Of a stretch of 54,740 nucleotides of DNA, positions 8,056-16,134 are shown one piece after another. The notes beneath the pieces were generated by a model. That model made no database searches. It was not told where the DNA came from and worked only from the letters and a program-made list of their open reading frames with translations. Source of the DNA: Pigmentiphaga sp. (lineage in GTDB: Bacteria > Pseudomonadota > Gammaproteobacteria > Burkholderiales > Burkholderiaceae_B). Location of the stretch: contig JALOAI010000029.1 of the NCBI GenBank assembly GCA_023228945.1, forward strand, positions 1 to 54,740, in the 5' to 3' direction. Position numbers and translations under genes: made by a program. Position 1 is the stretch's first letter, and each line of letters opens with the position of its first letter.

Positions 8056-8214
8056 GCTTCCTCCTGGGCCGTGCCTACTCTGGCAATGACAGGCAAGGCG
8101 CCAACCATTGCGTTGCAATTGTAGCAACACCCCAGTCAAAAACCAGCAATAGACAGCATCACACGCCCCCCCTAGCATTAAGATCAGCTCATCAGCACGC
8201 TCACTGGATACCGC

Positions 8215-9330
8215 ATGGAAATCACCGAACTGCGCCACCGCTTCAGCCAATTGCCCCGCAGGCGTATTGGCCTGTACCCCACGCCCTTTCACAAACTGGA
8301 GAACATGTCTCGCCTGTGCGGCATCAATCTGTTCATGAAACGAGAGGATATGGCGGGCCCCGGTTGCATCAGCGGCAGCAAAATGCGGGTGGCCGAACTG
8401 GTCATCGGCCAGGCGCTGAAGGACGGCATAGACACCATCATCACCCAGGGCGCATATCTCACCAATTCCGGGATGCAGTTTGCAACAGCCGCCAGAGTGG
8501 CAGGCCTGACCCCCATACTGTTCCTGACCCGTGACGAAAGCAACCACGGCACGCTGGACGAATACCGGGGAAACCTGCTGCTCAATAAGCTGATGGACGT
8601 GGAAACCCACTATCTGGCGGCCCCCGGTAGCGCCTATGTGAACCGGCCTGCTGATAAGCAACAGGTATTGGACGCCATGACTGCCCGCAAAGCCGAGCTT
8701 GAGGCTCAGGGCCGCAAGGTGCTGATTGTGCCCACCGGCGGTGCCTATCCTTCTGGCTTTGCCGCTCATGTGCCTACTTTCTTGGAAATTATCGAGCAAG
8801 CGCAAGCAGCAGGCGTGGAGCTGGATTACATCTACCACACCACCGGCACAGGCACCGCCCTGCCTGGCATGCTGGCCGCCAAGCTCATGACCGATCATCG
8901 GGTCAAGTTCCGCTCCGTTTCCATTTCGCATTACCAGCCGGATTTCTGGATTAACGAAACCATCATCGCCGAGCGCGTCCAGCATATTTTTCGGACGTTC
9001 GACATAGAGCCACCATCACTTCCGGCCATTCTCGATGAGATCGAAGTCGATAACCGCTTTATCGGCGAGAACTACGCCGTGCCATCAGCCGACAGCAACG
9101 CCGCCATTCAGGAACTGGCCAAGGCCGAGGGCATCTTCCTGGGTCCCGTCTATACCGGCAAGGGCTTCGCCGGGCTGCTGGATCATATCCGCAGCGGCAA
9201 GGTCGCCCTGGGTAGCAACGTCGCCTTTCTGCATACGGGCGACACCGCCAATCTGTTTGAAGTTCCAGGCGTCGTCGGCACAGCCAGCAGTGTCCAGGAA
9301 CACCCTGAAACCGTTACCGGCTCGGCCTGA
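8215..9330 (+). CDS. PLP-dependent D-cysteine desulfhydrase / ACC deaminase family enzyme
   Basis: A 371-aa fold-type II PLP enzyme. Substrate and PLP motifs are in order: GLYPTPFHKLENMS (about 19-32), the PLP lysine in SGSKMRVAEL (about 59-68), TQGAYLTNSGMQ, TGGAYPSGFAAHV, the phosphate-binding TGTGTALPG, ENYAVPS, GPVYTGKG and FLHTGD near the C-terminus. Family members release sulfide or sulfite and ammonia from D-cysteine or related sulfonated amino acids, or open ACC. SGSK replaces the more usual GGNK at the PLP lysine, so the substrate may differ. It is divergent from a LysR gene and 69 bases upstream of a Bug receptor remnant, suggesting a catabolic uptake-and-degradation operon. L-cysteate sulfo-lyase is an alternative. 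Confidence 0.85.
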   Translation: MEITELRHRFSQLPRRRIGLYPTPFHKLENMSRLCGINLFMKREDMAGPGCISGSKMRVAELVIGQALKDGIDTIITQGAYLTNSGMQFATAARVAGLTPILFLTRDESNHGTLDEYRGNLLLNKLMDVETHYLAAPGSAYVNRPADKQQVLDAMTARKAELEAQGRKVLIVPTGGAYPSGFAAHVPTFLEIIEQAQAAGVELDYIYHTTGTGTALPGMLAAKLMTDHRVKFRSVSISHYQPDFWINETIIAERVQHIFRTFDIEPPSLPAILDEIEVDNRFIGENYAVPSADSNAAIQELAKAEGIFLGPVYTGKGFAGLLDHIRSGKVALGSNVAFLHTGDTANLFEVPGVVGTASSVQEHPETVTGSA

Positions 9331-9399
9331 ACATGCCGGATAGCAGCCTGTAACCCCCTTGATGACCAGACACATCCAACTATTCCAAAGGAGACAACC

Positions 9400-9599
9400 G
9401 TGCGTCGATCGATTCTTATTGCTGCATTGACAGGAGCCTGCATGGTGGCAGGCGGCGCCGTCCAGGCGCAGCAGACTTCAGCCCCTATCCGGCTACTCGT
9501 CGGCTTCGCGCCGGGAGGCGCGCTCGATGCCGTAGGGCGCGCGCTGGCGGACGGCCTGCGCACCGAACTGAATCAGCCCGTCATCGTAGAGAACAAGTC
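9400..9599 (+). pseudogene. Bug-type TTT solute receptor, truncated by an IS
   Basis: The first about 67 residues of a Bug receptor survive: signal peptide MRRSILIAALTGACMVAGG ending in VQAQQ, then PIRLLVGFAPGGALDAVGRA and QPVIVENKS, all diagnostic of the family's N-lobe. The frame then enters the IS left end and stops at 9639. Such receptors (normally about 320 aa) bind carboxylates in the periplasm. No 3' part is found on the far side of the IS, so more than a simple insertion happened. RBS AAGGAG lies just upstream. Confidence 0.88.
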
Positions 9600-11334
9600 G
9601 ACCCTGAATAACCTCCAACCTATTGATTTAAATACATAAACCATCGGGCTTGAGGTAAAATATCTCCCAGAAATCGGGATCATTCCCCTCAAAACCTGGG
9701 AGTTTTCATTTTCAGCATGGCCGAGACCCCTGATTTTTTCCGTAACCGGCTCGATCAAATGATCGACCTTCGTCACCCCTTGGCGCAATTGGCCTCGCGC
9801 ATGTCTTGGCAGGATCTGGAAGCGGCCATTGTCCAGCAGTTTGCCCGCCAGGTTCGGGCCGGCAAGAAGGTCAAGGAGGTGGATCTGTTCGGCCCCGTCA
9901 CCCAGGTGGTGGGCGGTGGTGCCTCCCGGGCCGGGCGCCCCCGGCTGCCGTTTCGGCTGATGATCTCGTTGCTGTATTTGAAGCACGCCTACGACGAGAG
10001 CGATGAAGGCGTGGTGGCCCGTTGGGGCGAGACGCCGACTTGGCAGTATTTCTCGGGCATGGATTATTTCGAACACCGCCTGCCGTGCGACGCCTCGCAG
10101 ATCGGCCGGTTTCGCAAGGCGTTGGGAGAGGCCGGTGTCGAGGAGTTGCTGGCCCAGACCGTCAACGCGGCCTGGCAGCTCAAGCTCATCGCCCCCCAGC
10201 ATCTGCAGGAGATTCTGGTCGACTCCACCGTGCAGGCCAAGGCCATTGCCTATCCCACCGACACCCGACTGCTGGAGGTGGCTCGCCAGAAGCTGGTGAG
10301 CCTGGCACGCTGGCTGAACCTGCCGCTCAAGCAGACCTACGCCAAGGAGGCCGGGCAGCTCACCCATCGGGCCAGTGGCTATGCCCGGGCCCGGCAGTTC
10401 AAACGGCTGCTGCGCGTGCAGCGCCGCTACCGGACGATCCTGGGCCGCGTGATGCGGGATCTGCGTCGCCAGTCTTTGTTCCACCCTCTGGACAAGGCCG
10501 CGCGCCAGAGCGTGCGCGAGACGCTGGCCAAGGCCCAGCGTCTCCTGGAGCAGACCGCGACCCGCCAGGCTTCGCGCGAGAAGCTCTACAGCTGGCATGC
10601 CCCGGAGGTCTCCTGCATCGGCAAGGGCAAGGCGCGCCAACCGTATGAGTTCGGCGTCAAGGTAGGCATTGCCACCACCCTGCAGGGCAATCTCATCGTG
10701 GGCGCACGGGCCTTCCCCGGTAATCCCTACGATGGCCATACCCTGGCCGAACAACTCCAGCAAGCTGGCATTCTCCTGCAGGATATCCGCCATCAAGGCC
10801 AGGCCATCGGCCCGCACACCGTCTACACCGACCTGGGATATCGGGGCGTGGAGGCCGAGGTGCCGGCCGTCAAAGTCTGCCACCGGGGCAAGAAAAAGCG
10901 TCTGAATGCCTGGCAGCTCAAACACCTGCCGCGTCGCCAGGCCATCGAGCCCGTCATCGGCCATCTCAAGGCCGATCACGGCCTGGGGCGCTGTTGGCTC
11001 AAGGGATCTCTGGGGGACAGGCTGCACGCCGTGCTCTGCGCTGCGGGCTATAACCTGCGATGGCTGCTGCGGCGCATCGGACAACCACCGCCGCCGGTAC
11101 CGGCTTGAACCCACGCCGGGCTCACGCAAGGCTAGCAAGACACCTCCTCTTGCCGCTCTGGCACACCGGGAGCGGGCGCGCCTGAGCGCCCGTCAGGCCA
11201 AAGACCGCCGTTGGCCACCGACGGGCCTCGGAAACCTCAAATCCTCAACCAAATCGCGCCCCAAAGCCATCAGGATGGGATCAGGACGGACGATGCTGTG
11301 GACAAAAACTCCAGAAAATGAATTTTGCAGGGCC
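9600..11334 (+). mobile_element. IS5-family-like insertion sequence
   Basis: A transposase gene flanked by imperfect terminal inverted repeats. AGTCGACCCTG at 9596-9606 matches the reverse complement of 11328-11338 (AGTCGGCCCTG) with one mismatch. The exact tips are uncertain by a few bases. No target duplication is visible: the left flank is a Bug gene and the right flank is the downstream end of the radC-like gene, so an adjacent deletion or recombination probably followed insertion. Bases 11109-11334 to the right of the transposase stop hold no gene. Confidence 0.7.
9717..11108 (+). CDS. IS5-family-like DDE transposase
   Basis: A 463-aa transposase. The N-terminal region (DLRHPLAQLASRMSW, GRPRLPFRLMISLLYLKHAY) is the usual IS5-family DNA-binding part. 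The DDE residues fall in EILVDSTVQ (about 170), TVYTDLGYRG (about 370) and RQAIEPVIGHLKADHGLGR (about 410), followed by LHAVLCAAGYNLRWLL. Length fits the longer IS5 subgroups; IS1182-type relatives cannot be excluded by eye. The gene looks intact, so the element may be active. Confidence 0.9.
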   Translation: MAETPDFFRNRLDQMIDLRHPLAQLASRMSWQDLEAAIVQQFARQVRAGKKVKEVDLFGPVTQVVGGGASRAGRPRLPFRLMISLLYLKHAYDESDEGVVARWGETPTWQYFSGMDYFEHRLPCDASQIGRFRKALGEAGVEELLAQTVNAAWQLKLIAPQHLQEILVDSTVQAKAIAYPTDTRLLEVARQKLVSLARWLNLPLKQTYAKEAGQLTHRASGYARARQFKRLLRVQRRYRTILGRVMRDLRRQSLFHPLDKAARQSVRETLAKAQRLLEQTATRQASREKLYSWHAPEVSCIGKGKARQPYEFGVKVGIATTLQGNLIVGARAFPGNPYDGHTLAEQLQQAGILLQDIRHQGQAIGPHTVYTDLGYRGVEAEVPAVKVCHRGKKKRLNAWQLKHLPRRQAIEPVIGHLKADHGLGRCWLKGSLGDRLHAVLCAAGYNLRWLLRRIGQPPPPVPA

Positions 11335-11344
11335 GACTAGGGCA

Positions 11345-11872
11345 TTACACCTGCCCCCGCTCTGCCAGTGAAGTCGTGCTGGCCGCCGTCACGATGACAT
11401 GATCGAGAAGCCGTACATCGATCAGCGCCAGTGCATGCTTCAGGTGTTTGGTCAGGTTCAGGTCCGCCATGCTGGGTTCGATTGAACCGGACGGATGGTT
11501 ATGGGCCATGATGAGCGCGGCAGCATTGAGTCGTAGGGCGGTTTTCACGATCTCGCGGGGATAGACGCTGGCCTGGCTCAACGTGCCTGGCCCCTGCTCG
11601 ATATAGCGAATCGGCTTGAAGCGTGAATCCAGATACAGGAAGGCAGCGCATTCGTACCCCAGCCCGGCCAACTTGGCCTGAAAAAACTGCTTCACCTTGG
11701 TCGGCTGATCGACCGGCGAAGATTGGGAAACCAGGCTTTCCGTTGCTGTGCGGCCAGCCACCAGAATCTGCTCGTCGCTGGCCAGCTTGTAGCGGCCGCT
11801 GGGACTGCGTACATACAGGGTGCATGTCTCGTCCATGTTGTCATAGCTCAGCGCGGCGATGTTGTTGTCCAT
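11345..11872 (-). CDS. RadC-like JAB-domain protein, copy 2
   Basis: A 175-aa RadC/UPF0758 JAB protein with AHNHPSG then SxxD, and QASVYPREIVKTAL supplying the Glu. It has the same length and layout as the copy at 1592-2119, but only roughly half the residues match by eye, so they are old paralogues from two elements, not a recent duplication. ATG at 11870-11872. The IS5-type element ends about ten bases from its stop codon. Confidence 0.85.
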   Translation of the reverse strand: MDNNIAALSYDNMDETCTLYVRSPSGRYKLASDEQILVAGRTATESLVSQSSPVDQPTKVKQFFQAKLAGLGYECAAFLYLDSRFKPIRYIEQGPGTLSQASVYPREIVKTALRLNAAALIMAHNHPSGSIEPSMADLNLTKHLKHALALIDVRLLDHVIVTAASTTSLAERGQV

Positions 11873-12543
11873 GATGGCCTCCAGTGTTCAGGGCGGGATT
11901 GCCCGGAACCCGAAGGGCATGGCGCAGCGCAGGTATCAAGGGTCGAAGACGGCCAGCGGCCGCAAGCGGTGCCCACGGCGGCGCGCCGCCCTTGAAACCA
12001 AGAACGGCATGACACAATGACCGGGAGCAAGACAGCCCCACACCCTGTCACTTGGTTTTGCGTTGGAAACCTTCGTGTGAAACACGGCCAGGCGTCAGTG
12101 ATTGCGCCCCGCGCCCCCCGCAAAGACGTGTGCGCACCGTCGCAGGCGCGAAGGGGTGAGGGGTGGGCAAGGCCAGTCCCGTCAGGGATGAGTGAATAGC
12201 GAACCTGGAGCAGCGCGGTCTGCACAAGCAGAGACGCCATGAGTGCTCAATGAACTTCAAAAAAACAGCACCGCCTTGTTTGTTTTTGATATATTTAATG
12301 GCGATAATCCACGGGAATCAAGGGCGGGAATCGGCCAGAAGAAGCAGCTCAGTATCGCTCCCGATAGCGGGCCTCGGGGTTCCTCGCTACCTTCCCTATT
12401 GCATGCATTGGGATGCAAATGAATCAAATCGGCTCGGCGCTCCGGAAGCGATTATTTATGCATAATATCCTCAAAAAAAGGTTCACATAGAAACGCGACG
12501 AATCCGTTAACAACGCATGGCTGTACCAGAGGCTAGAAGTGAA
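11873..12543. other. Intergenic region between radC copy 2 and the three-gene cassette
   Basis: Bases 11873-12010 resemble the leader of the other radC-like gene. Bases 12020-12250 are GC-rich and contain short open frames that look like conserved non-coding element sequence, not genes. From about 12260 composition turns AT-rich, marking the left edge of the cassette. An inverted repeat TTGCAT-8-ATGCAA lies at 12399-12418 and a possible -10 box TAATAT at 12464-12469; both may belong to the cassette promoter, but no convincing -35 box is seen. Confidence 0.45.
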
Positions 12544-13071
12544 ATGACCATCGAAATGTTCGCGTTAAATTTTCTCTATAGCTTACTTGCTACTGTTATC
12601 GGCGGGTGCTTCCTTGCGTTGTTGTTGTTTTGGCTCAAAGAGAATATTTTCCCGCTACCGAACATTGCTGGCTGCTGGTACTTCCAAATGCGCAGCGTCA
12701 ATACCGCTTACAGTCCCTATAAGGGAATGATTTTGGGCTACGTAGCGATGCTTTGGCGCGAAGGCAGCCGCATCGAAGGGACCGTCGAGAAGATTTATGA
12801 GAACTCCTCTACTGGGGAAAGGAGCTTTGAAGAAAAAAATCGTACCAGAGGGGTGGCAAAGGGTTTCATAGAAAAGAAATATTTTTCAAAAGACTCTGTG
12901 TTTCTACATGTTGTCGAGAACGGCCACGGTCGAGAGTCAACAAATTTCTATGAACTGGTAGTGACATCCGACAAAGAAATGGTAGGAAGCTTCACTTCCA
13001 TGGTTGCCAGCCAAGATGGCGAGGTCAGGTGGCAAAGAGACAAGCCATGGGCGAAGCATGATGTGGATTGA
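12544..13071 (+). CDS. One-TM membrane protein with beta-rich C-terminal domain (cassette gene 1)
   Basis: Family not recognised. From ATG at 12544 it has 175 aa; ATG at 12517 would add nine polar residues but has no ribosome site. One strong TM helix covers residues about 8-28 (LYSLLATVIGGCFLALLLFW), followed by PNIAGCWYF and a soluble domain of about 140 residues. That domain alternates hydrophobic and polar residues with few helix-like stretches, suggesting a beta-barrel or lipocalin-like fold. The layout recalls membrane-anchored beta-barrel effectors such as Cap15, which has two TM helices, but this is analogy and not detectable homology. It is first in an AT-richer set of three same-strand genes with an anchorless penicillin-binding-protein-like gene next. 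It may be the sensor or membrane-damaging part of that set. Confidence 0.75.
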   Translation: MTIEMFALNFLYSLLATVIGGCFLALLLFWLKENIFPLPNIAGCWYFQMRSVNTAYSPYKGMILGYVAMLWREGSRIEGTVEKIYENSSTGERSFEEKNRTRGVAKGFIEKKYFSKDSVFLHVVENGHGRESTNFYELVVTSDKEMVGSFTSMVASQDGEVRWQRDKPWAKHDVD

Positions 13072-13238
13072 GACGCCCTACTTTTAAATGTTCTACGCGT
13101 AGAACGAAATTCGGCTTCCCAACGGCAAATGACTTAAAGTTGTGTACTAGGAGGCAATTCCGTTTATCGATATGATGTAGAGCGATTCTAATGAAATTTT
13201 GTGTGCCCTGCGGCTAGGCACGTATAAGAAAATACCAA

Positions 13239-14909
13239 ATGAATGCAATCAGCGCAATCCGGCAACTTCCATATATCTTTCAGATGATTGAGCGAGGAGA
13301 CTTCCTTCCTTTACATTCATATCACGTGCGAGGAAGACAGGGGAAGCTATTGGGGATCGTAGGAGAAGGCTTATGCTACCCATTACAGCTTTCCCAAAAC
13401 TCTGTACTTCTAAAAAAATGGATATTAGAGGTAGAGGACAAAAGGTTCTACGAGCATGGCGCTATTGATTACAAGGGGATTATCCGCGCGATTTTTAGAA
13501 ATTTGATTGTCGGCAAGATCACTCAGGGCGGAAGCACAATTACGCAACAATTAGCGCGAACCCTCTTCCTTTATCCTTCGCGCACATGGTCTAGAAAGCT
13601 GTGTGAGGCCGTCATTGCCTTAAAACTAGAGCGGCACCTGACTAAAGATCAAATACTTGATGCCTATTGTGATTTCGTATGCATGGGTCGTGGCAGCAAA
13701 GGTTTCGAAGCGGCAGCGAGAATTATATACAGAAAGCCATTCAGAAAGTTGGAGCCAGATCAGATCCCTGCATTGATAGGCCTACTTGGCGCTCCAGAGA
13801 GATTTCATCCTGAGAATAACGAAGTGCAATTTTGGATTAGAGCCAAGCAAAAATCGCGAGCACTAGGAGTAGGTGTTGTAAAGACCACAATTAACCCAAT
13901 CCGCATATCGAGGACGTTTAACAGGCGAATCGAAAGAGCGGTGCGAGATGAACTGTTACGTGCAGGTCTCCCTGAACGAGATATTAAGGCGGTTGAGCTT
14001 GCCTTGGATGAATCGCTTCAAAGATCGATTGACCAATTGCTCATGGAGGCGTCAAGAAGGCAGGAAGTCGCTCAAGTAGCCGCGATCGTCATTTGCAATA
14101 AAACAGGAGATGTTTTAGCTGAATCGTCTTGGAGTAAAGGCCAAGCAACTCAATTTAGTCCAAGCTTTTCAGGACACATACAACCCGGATCGACATTCAA
14201 GACTTTTGCGCTTCTCGCAGCGATTGAATGCGGATTTTCCAGTGAAACCACTTTTGAATCGGCTCCGTACCATTCTGAAAAAAGGACTGGGACGAAATGG
14301 AACGTTAGAAACTATGGGTATGCCTATCACGGACAATTGACATTGAAGGAGGCTCTCAAAAGGAGTGACAACTCGGTATTTGCACGTTTGGCCGAATGCC
14401 TTGATAAGGATCGGTTGGTGTCCACATATGAGCGATTTTCCTTAGTCAATAGATGCTCCTTTACAACGGCGGCGGCCTTAGGAGGGATTAGGGATGGAGT
14501 TTCGTTGTTAAAACTTGCGAACGCATACGCCTCCATTGCTCGGAACGGGGTGGCGATCGAGCCTCGTCTAGTACGATTTGTTGAATATGAGGATGGCCAG
14601 ACGGCATTCGTAAGGCCGAGCAGTGGCCGTGTAGTGGCTGACTATGCGGCGATTCAGGCCCTTAAGCAGGTGCTTGCCTATTCGGGCATTAGAACTAGCT
14701 CGCAAATTTTTTCTGGGAAAAGCGGCACCACAAAAAAGGGCAGTCTGTTTGCAGGATATAACGAGGATGTTTCTATCAGCTTATGGCTCAACTTCAATCA
14801 TGAGCAGCCCGAACATGATCCAAAGGCTTTAACCGCAACCCAGATTGTAAAGAAGATAGGAAATGACTTGTTAGCATGGTCTGAAAAACGTGCATTCGCA
14901 ATCATTTGA
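13239..14909 (+). CDS. Bifunctional transglycosylase/transpeptidase (class A PBP-like) without membrane anchor
   Basis: A 556-aa protein with both class A PBP domains. The GT51 glycosyltransferase (about 45-190) shows the catalytic-Glu motif EDKRFYEHGAIDYKG, then GGSTITQQLARTLFL and RKLCEAVIALKLERHLTKDQI. The transpeptidase (about 270-530) has SxxK in PGSTFK, SxN in RSDNS and KSGT in place of KTGT. All active-site residues are kept. Unlike PBP1a/1b/1c, the N-terminus (MNAISAIRQLPYIFQMIERG) has no signal peptide or TM helix, and an in-frame stop excludes an upstream one. GT51 uses lipid II and normally works in the periplasm; export or anchoring must come from a partner, or the enzyme acts in the cytoplasm. 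The next gene overlaps it within a few bases. Low GC and island setting suggest a transferred, possibly defensive, role. Confidence 0.85.
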   Translation: MNAISAIRQLPYIFQMIERGDFLPLHSYHVRGRQGKLLGIVGEGLCYPLQLSQNSVLLKKWILEVEDKRFYEHGAIDYKGIIRAIFRNLIVGKITQGGSTITQQLARTLFLYPSRTWSRKLCEAVIALKLERHLTKDQILDAYCDFVCMGRGSKGFEAAARIIYRKPFRKLEPDQIPALIGLLGAPERFHPENNEVQFWIRAKQKSRALGVGVVKTTINPIRISRTFNRRIERAVRDELLRAGLPERDIKAVELALDESLQRSIDQLLMEASRRQEVAQVAAIVICNKTGDVLAESSWSKGQATQFSPSFSGHIQPGSTFKTFALLAAIECGFSSETTFESAPYHSEKRTGTKWNVRNYGYAYHGQLTLKEALKRSDNSVFARLAECLDKDRLVSTYERFSLVNRCSFTTAAALGGIRDGVSLLKLANAYASIARNGVAIEPRLVRFVEYEDGQTAFVRPSSGRVVADYAAIQALKQVLAYSGIRTSSQIFSGKSGTTKKGSLFAGYNEDVSISLWLNFNHEQPEHDPKALTATQIVKKIGNDLLAWSEKRAFAII

Positions 14910-14910
14910 G

Positions 14911-15633
14911 ATGATGGAAATCCTAAAAGTTATAGTGGCGCCTATCCTCGTGGCTCTCGTTAGCTGGCTCATCAAAGACTATATATTCACCCAGCAAAAG
15001 GCTAAGCAAGAATTGTTGCGCAACGAATGGCTTAGGCGCTTAACTACATTTTGGTCACCTTTGTTTCTGTGGTCTGGAATGATCTTATTTCCTAAACATG
15101 GTGATGGGAATAACCTTGAGAAGGCTGTGTCCGAACTGACTGCGGCTTTAGCAGGCAATGCTCATCTGCTTCCACTTAAGCATTACTACGTAATCATTTC
15201 ACTTATTGAAAAATCGACAGTACTTCCGGAAAAGACGATTGATTTGAGTGTCGTCAACGATACCCGGTCTTACATTTATCGACAGATAGAAATTCTTAAC
15301 TACCTACTGTACAGGCGCGATAACAGTTTTGACCCACTGACGAACACTGCTTTTGTTGGACCGCCCCTAGCATTGCTTAGGGCGGCAGCGAACACTACAG
15401 TTCATCTATTAACCTGGGCGCTATTGGCTGGATTTTTATACTTAGGATATTATATTTTTAATGACGCTAATCTAGTCGGAAGCGTTATCTACATTATGGT
15501 ATTAGTGCTGCCTTTATGGGCTGATGCCGAAAGAAGAATCGAGATGCGTCGAGAAGCAGTCGATCACCGTACGGCTAGGAACAAGTATGGACTGCTTGCA
15601 GTGCTTCGTTGGGGCATAAAGAAATTGGCGTGA
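14911..15633 (+). CDS. Three-TM membrane protein of unknown family (cassette gene 3)
   Basis: Not recognised. ATG at 14911 directly follows the TGA of the PBP-like gene (14907-14909) with one base between, suggesting translational coupling; a GTG at 14890 would overlap it by 20 bases. The 240-aa protein has an N-terminal TM helix (about 4-20, IVAPILVALVSWLIKDYIF), a soluble, helix-rich middle of about 130 residues, and two C-terminal TM helices (about 164-183 and 191-209), then a basic tail. It could anchor or localise the PBP-like protein, or form the membrane effector. Base composition matches the two genes before it. Confidence 0.75.
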   Translation: MMEILKVIVAPILVALVSWLIKDYIFTQQKAKQELLRNEWLRRLTTFWSPLFLWSGMILFPKHGDGNNLEKAVSELTAALAGNAHLLPLKHYYVIISLIEKSTVLPEKTIDLSVVNDTRSYIYRQIEILNYLLYRRDNSFDPLTNTAFVGPPLALLRAAANTTVHLLTWALLAGFLYLGYYIFNDANLVGSVIYIMVLVLPLWADAERRIEMRREAVDHRTARNKYGLLAVLRWGIKKLA

Positions 15634-16083
15634 GGCACTAGTCTTGGACGTGTGATTTCCTGCAGCTAAACGGCGCGGCATTTGACCAGGACGTCGGTGC
15701 TTCCTAGCTTGAGAGTCGATCGACCCGCGTAAGCGTATTGGACACACGCACGGACCGCTCAAGCGGGACGAGGAAACACCACACACAGGCCGTCGCCGCG
15801 CCATCCAGTCGGGGATGGTGCGGCGGCGGTTTGCAATTCAAGGCTTTGAACGTGATATCCCGGACCAGCCAGATGGCTGCGTCCGGCTGATGCGGCTTTG
15901 GGGTTGGCGCCGGGTGCAGCAATGCAGCGCCCGGATTTTGACCATCGGCCCCAAGGCGTAGCTCGACTTGGGGCCGATTCTGATTGAGCCCCGCCGCGCC
16001 CCGGCCACATCGGGGCGCGGCGGGTCGGCTTGTGCGGCCTTCGATGGATCGACAAGCCGTCCGGCGCGGGCGAAAACCGCCTA
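15634..16083. other. Non-coding region holding a field of hairpins
   Basis: No protein gene is convincing. From 15790 to 16134 there are at least six GC-rich inverted repeats in about 345 bases, listed as a separate feature. GC content rises sharply compared with the cassette, so the island junction is about 15640-15790. Confidence 0.6.
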
Positions 16084-16134
16084 TCAGAATACTTGTCGCC
16101 GGTGGAGACATGCCCCGGCAGCAAGCCGGGGCAT
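15790..16134. repeat. Cluster of six to seven GC-rich inverted repeats (hairpins)
   Basis: Stems read directly: 15790-15806 with 15813-15829 (17 pairs, two G-U); 15860-15870 with 15875-15886 (bulged); 15910-15917 with 15927-15934 (8 pairs, one G-U, then ATTTTG); 15944-15955 with 15967-15978 (12 perfect); 15990-16003 with 16011-16024 (14 perfect, CCCGCCGCGCCCCG); 16026-16033 with 16052-16059 (8 perfect); and 16110-16119 with 16125-16134 (10 perfect, ATGCCCCGGC). Loops are 4-18 bases. The stems differ in sequence, so this is not a tandem repeat. Possible roles are a stack of terminators, a structured RNA, or single-strand-initiation or transfer-origin sites of the element. Confidence 0.8.

Noticed and set aside
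8056..8985. N-terminal extension of the LysR gene (a 607-residue frame)
   Set aside because: The added part runs antisense to the PLP enzyme. The LysR start at 8055 has a perfect ribosome site and the family N-terminus.
9573..11138. 521-codon open frame antisense to the IS5-type transposase
   Set aside because: The plus-strand transposase has all DDE motifs; the antisense frame has none of its own.
12250..12465. 71-codon open frame before the cassette
   Set aside because: No ribosome site. After a short hydrophobic run the sequence is irregular and unlike coding sequence, and it crosses the likely promoter inverted repeat.
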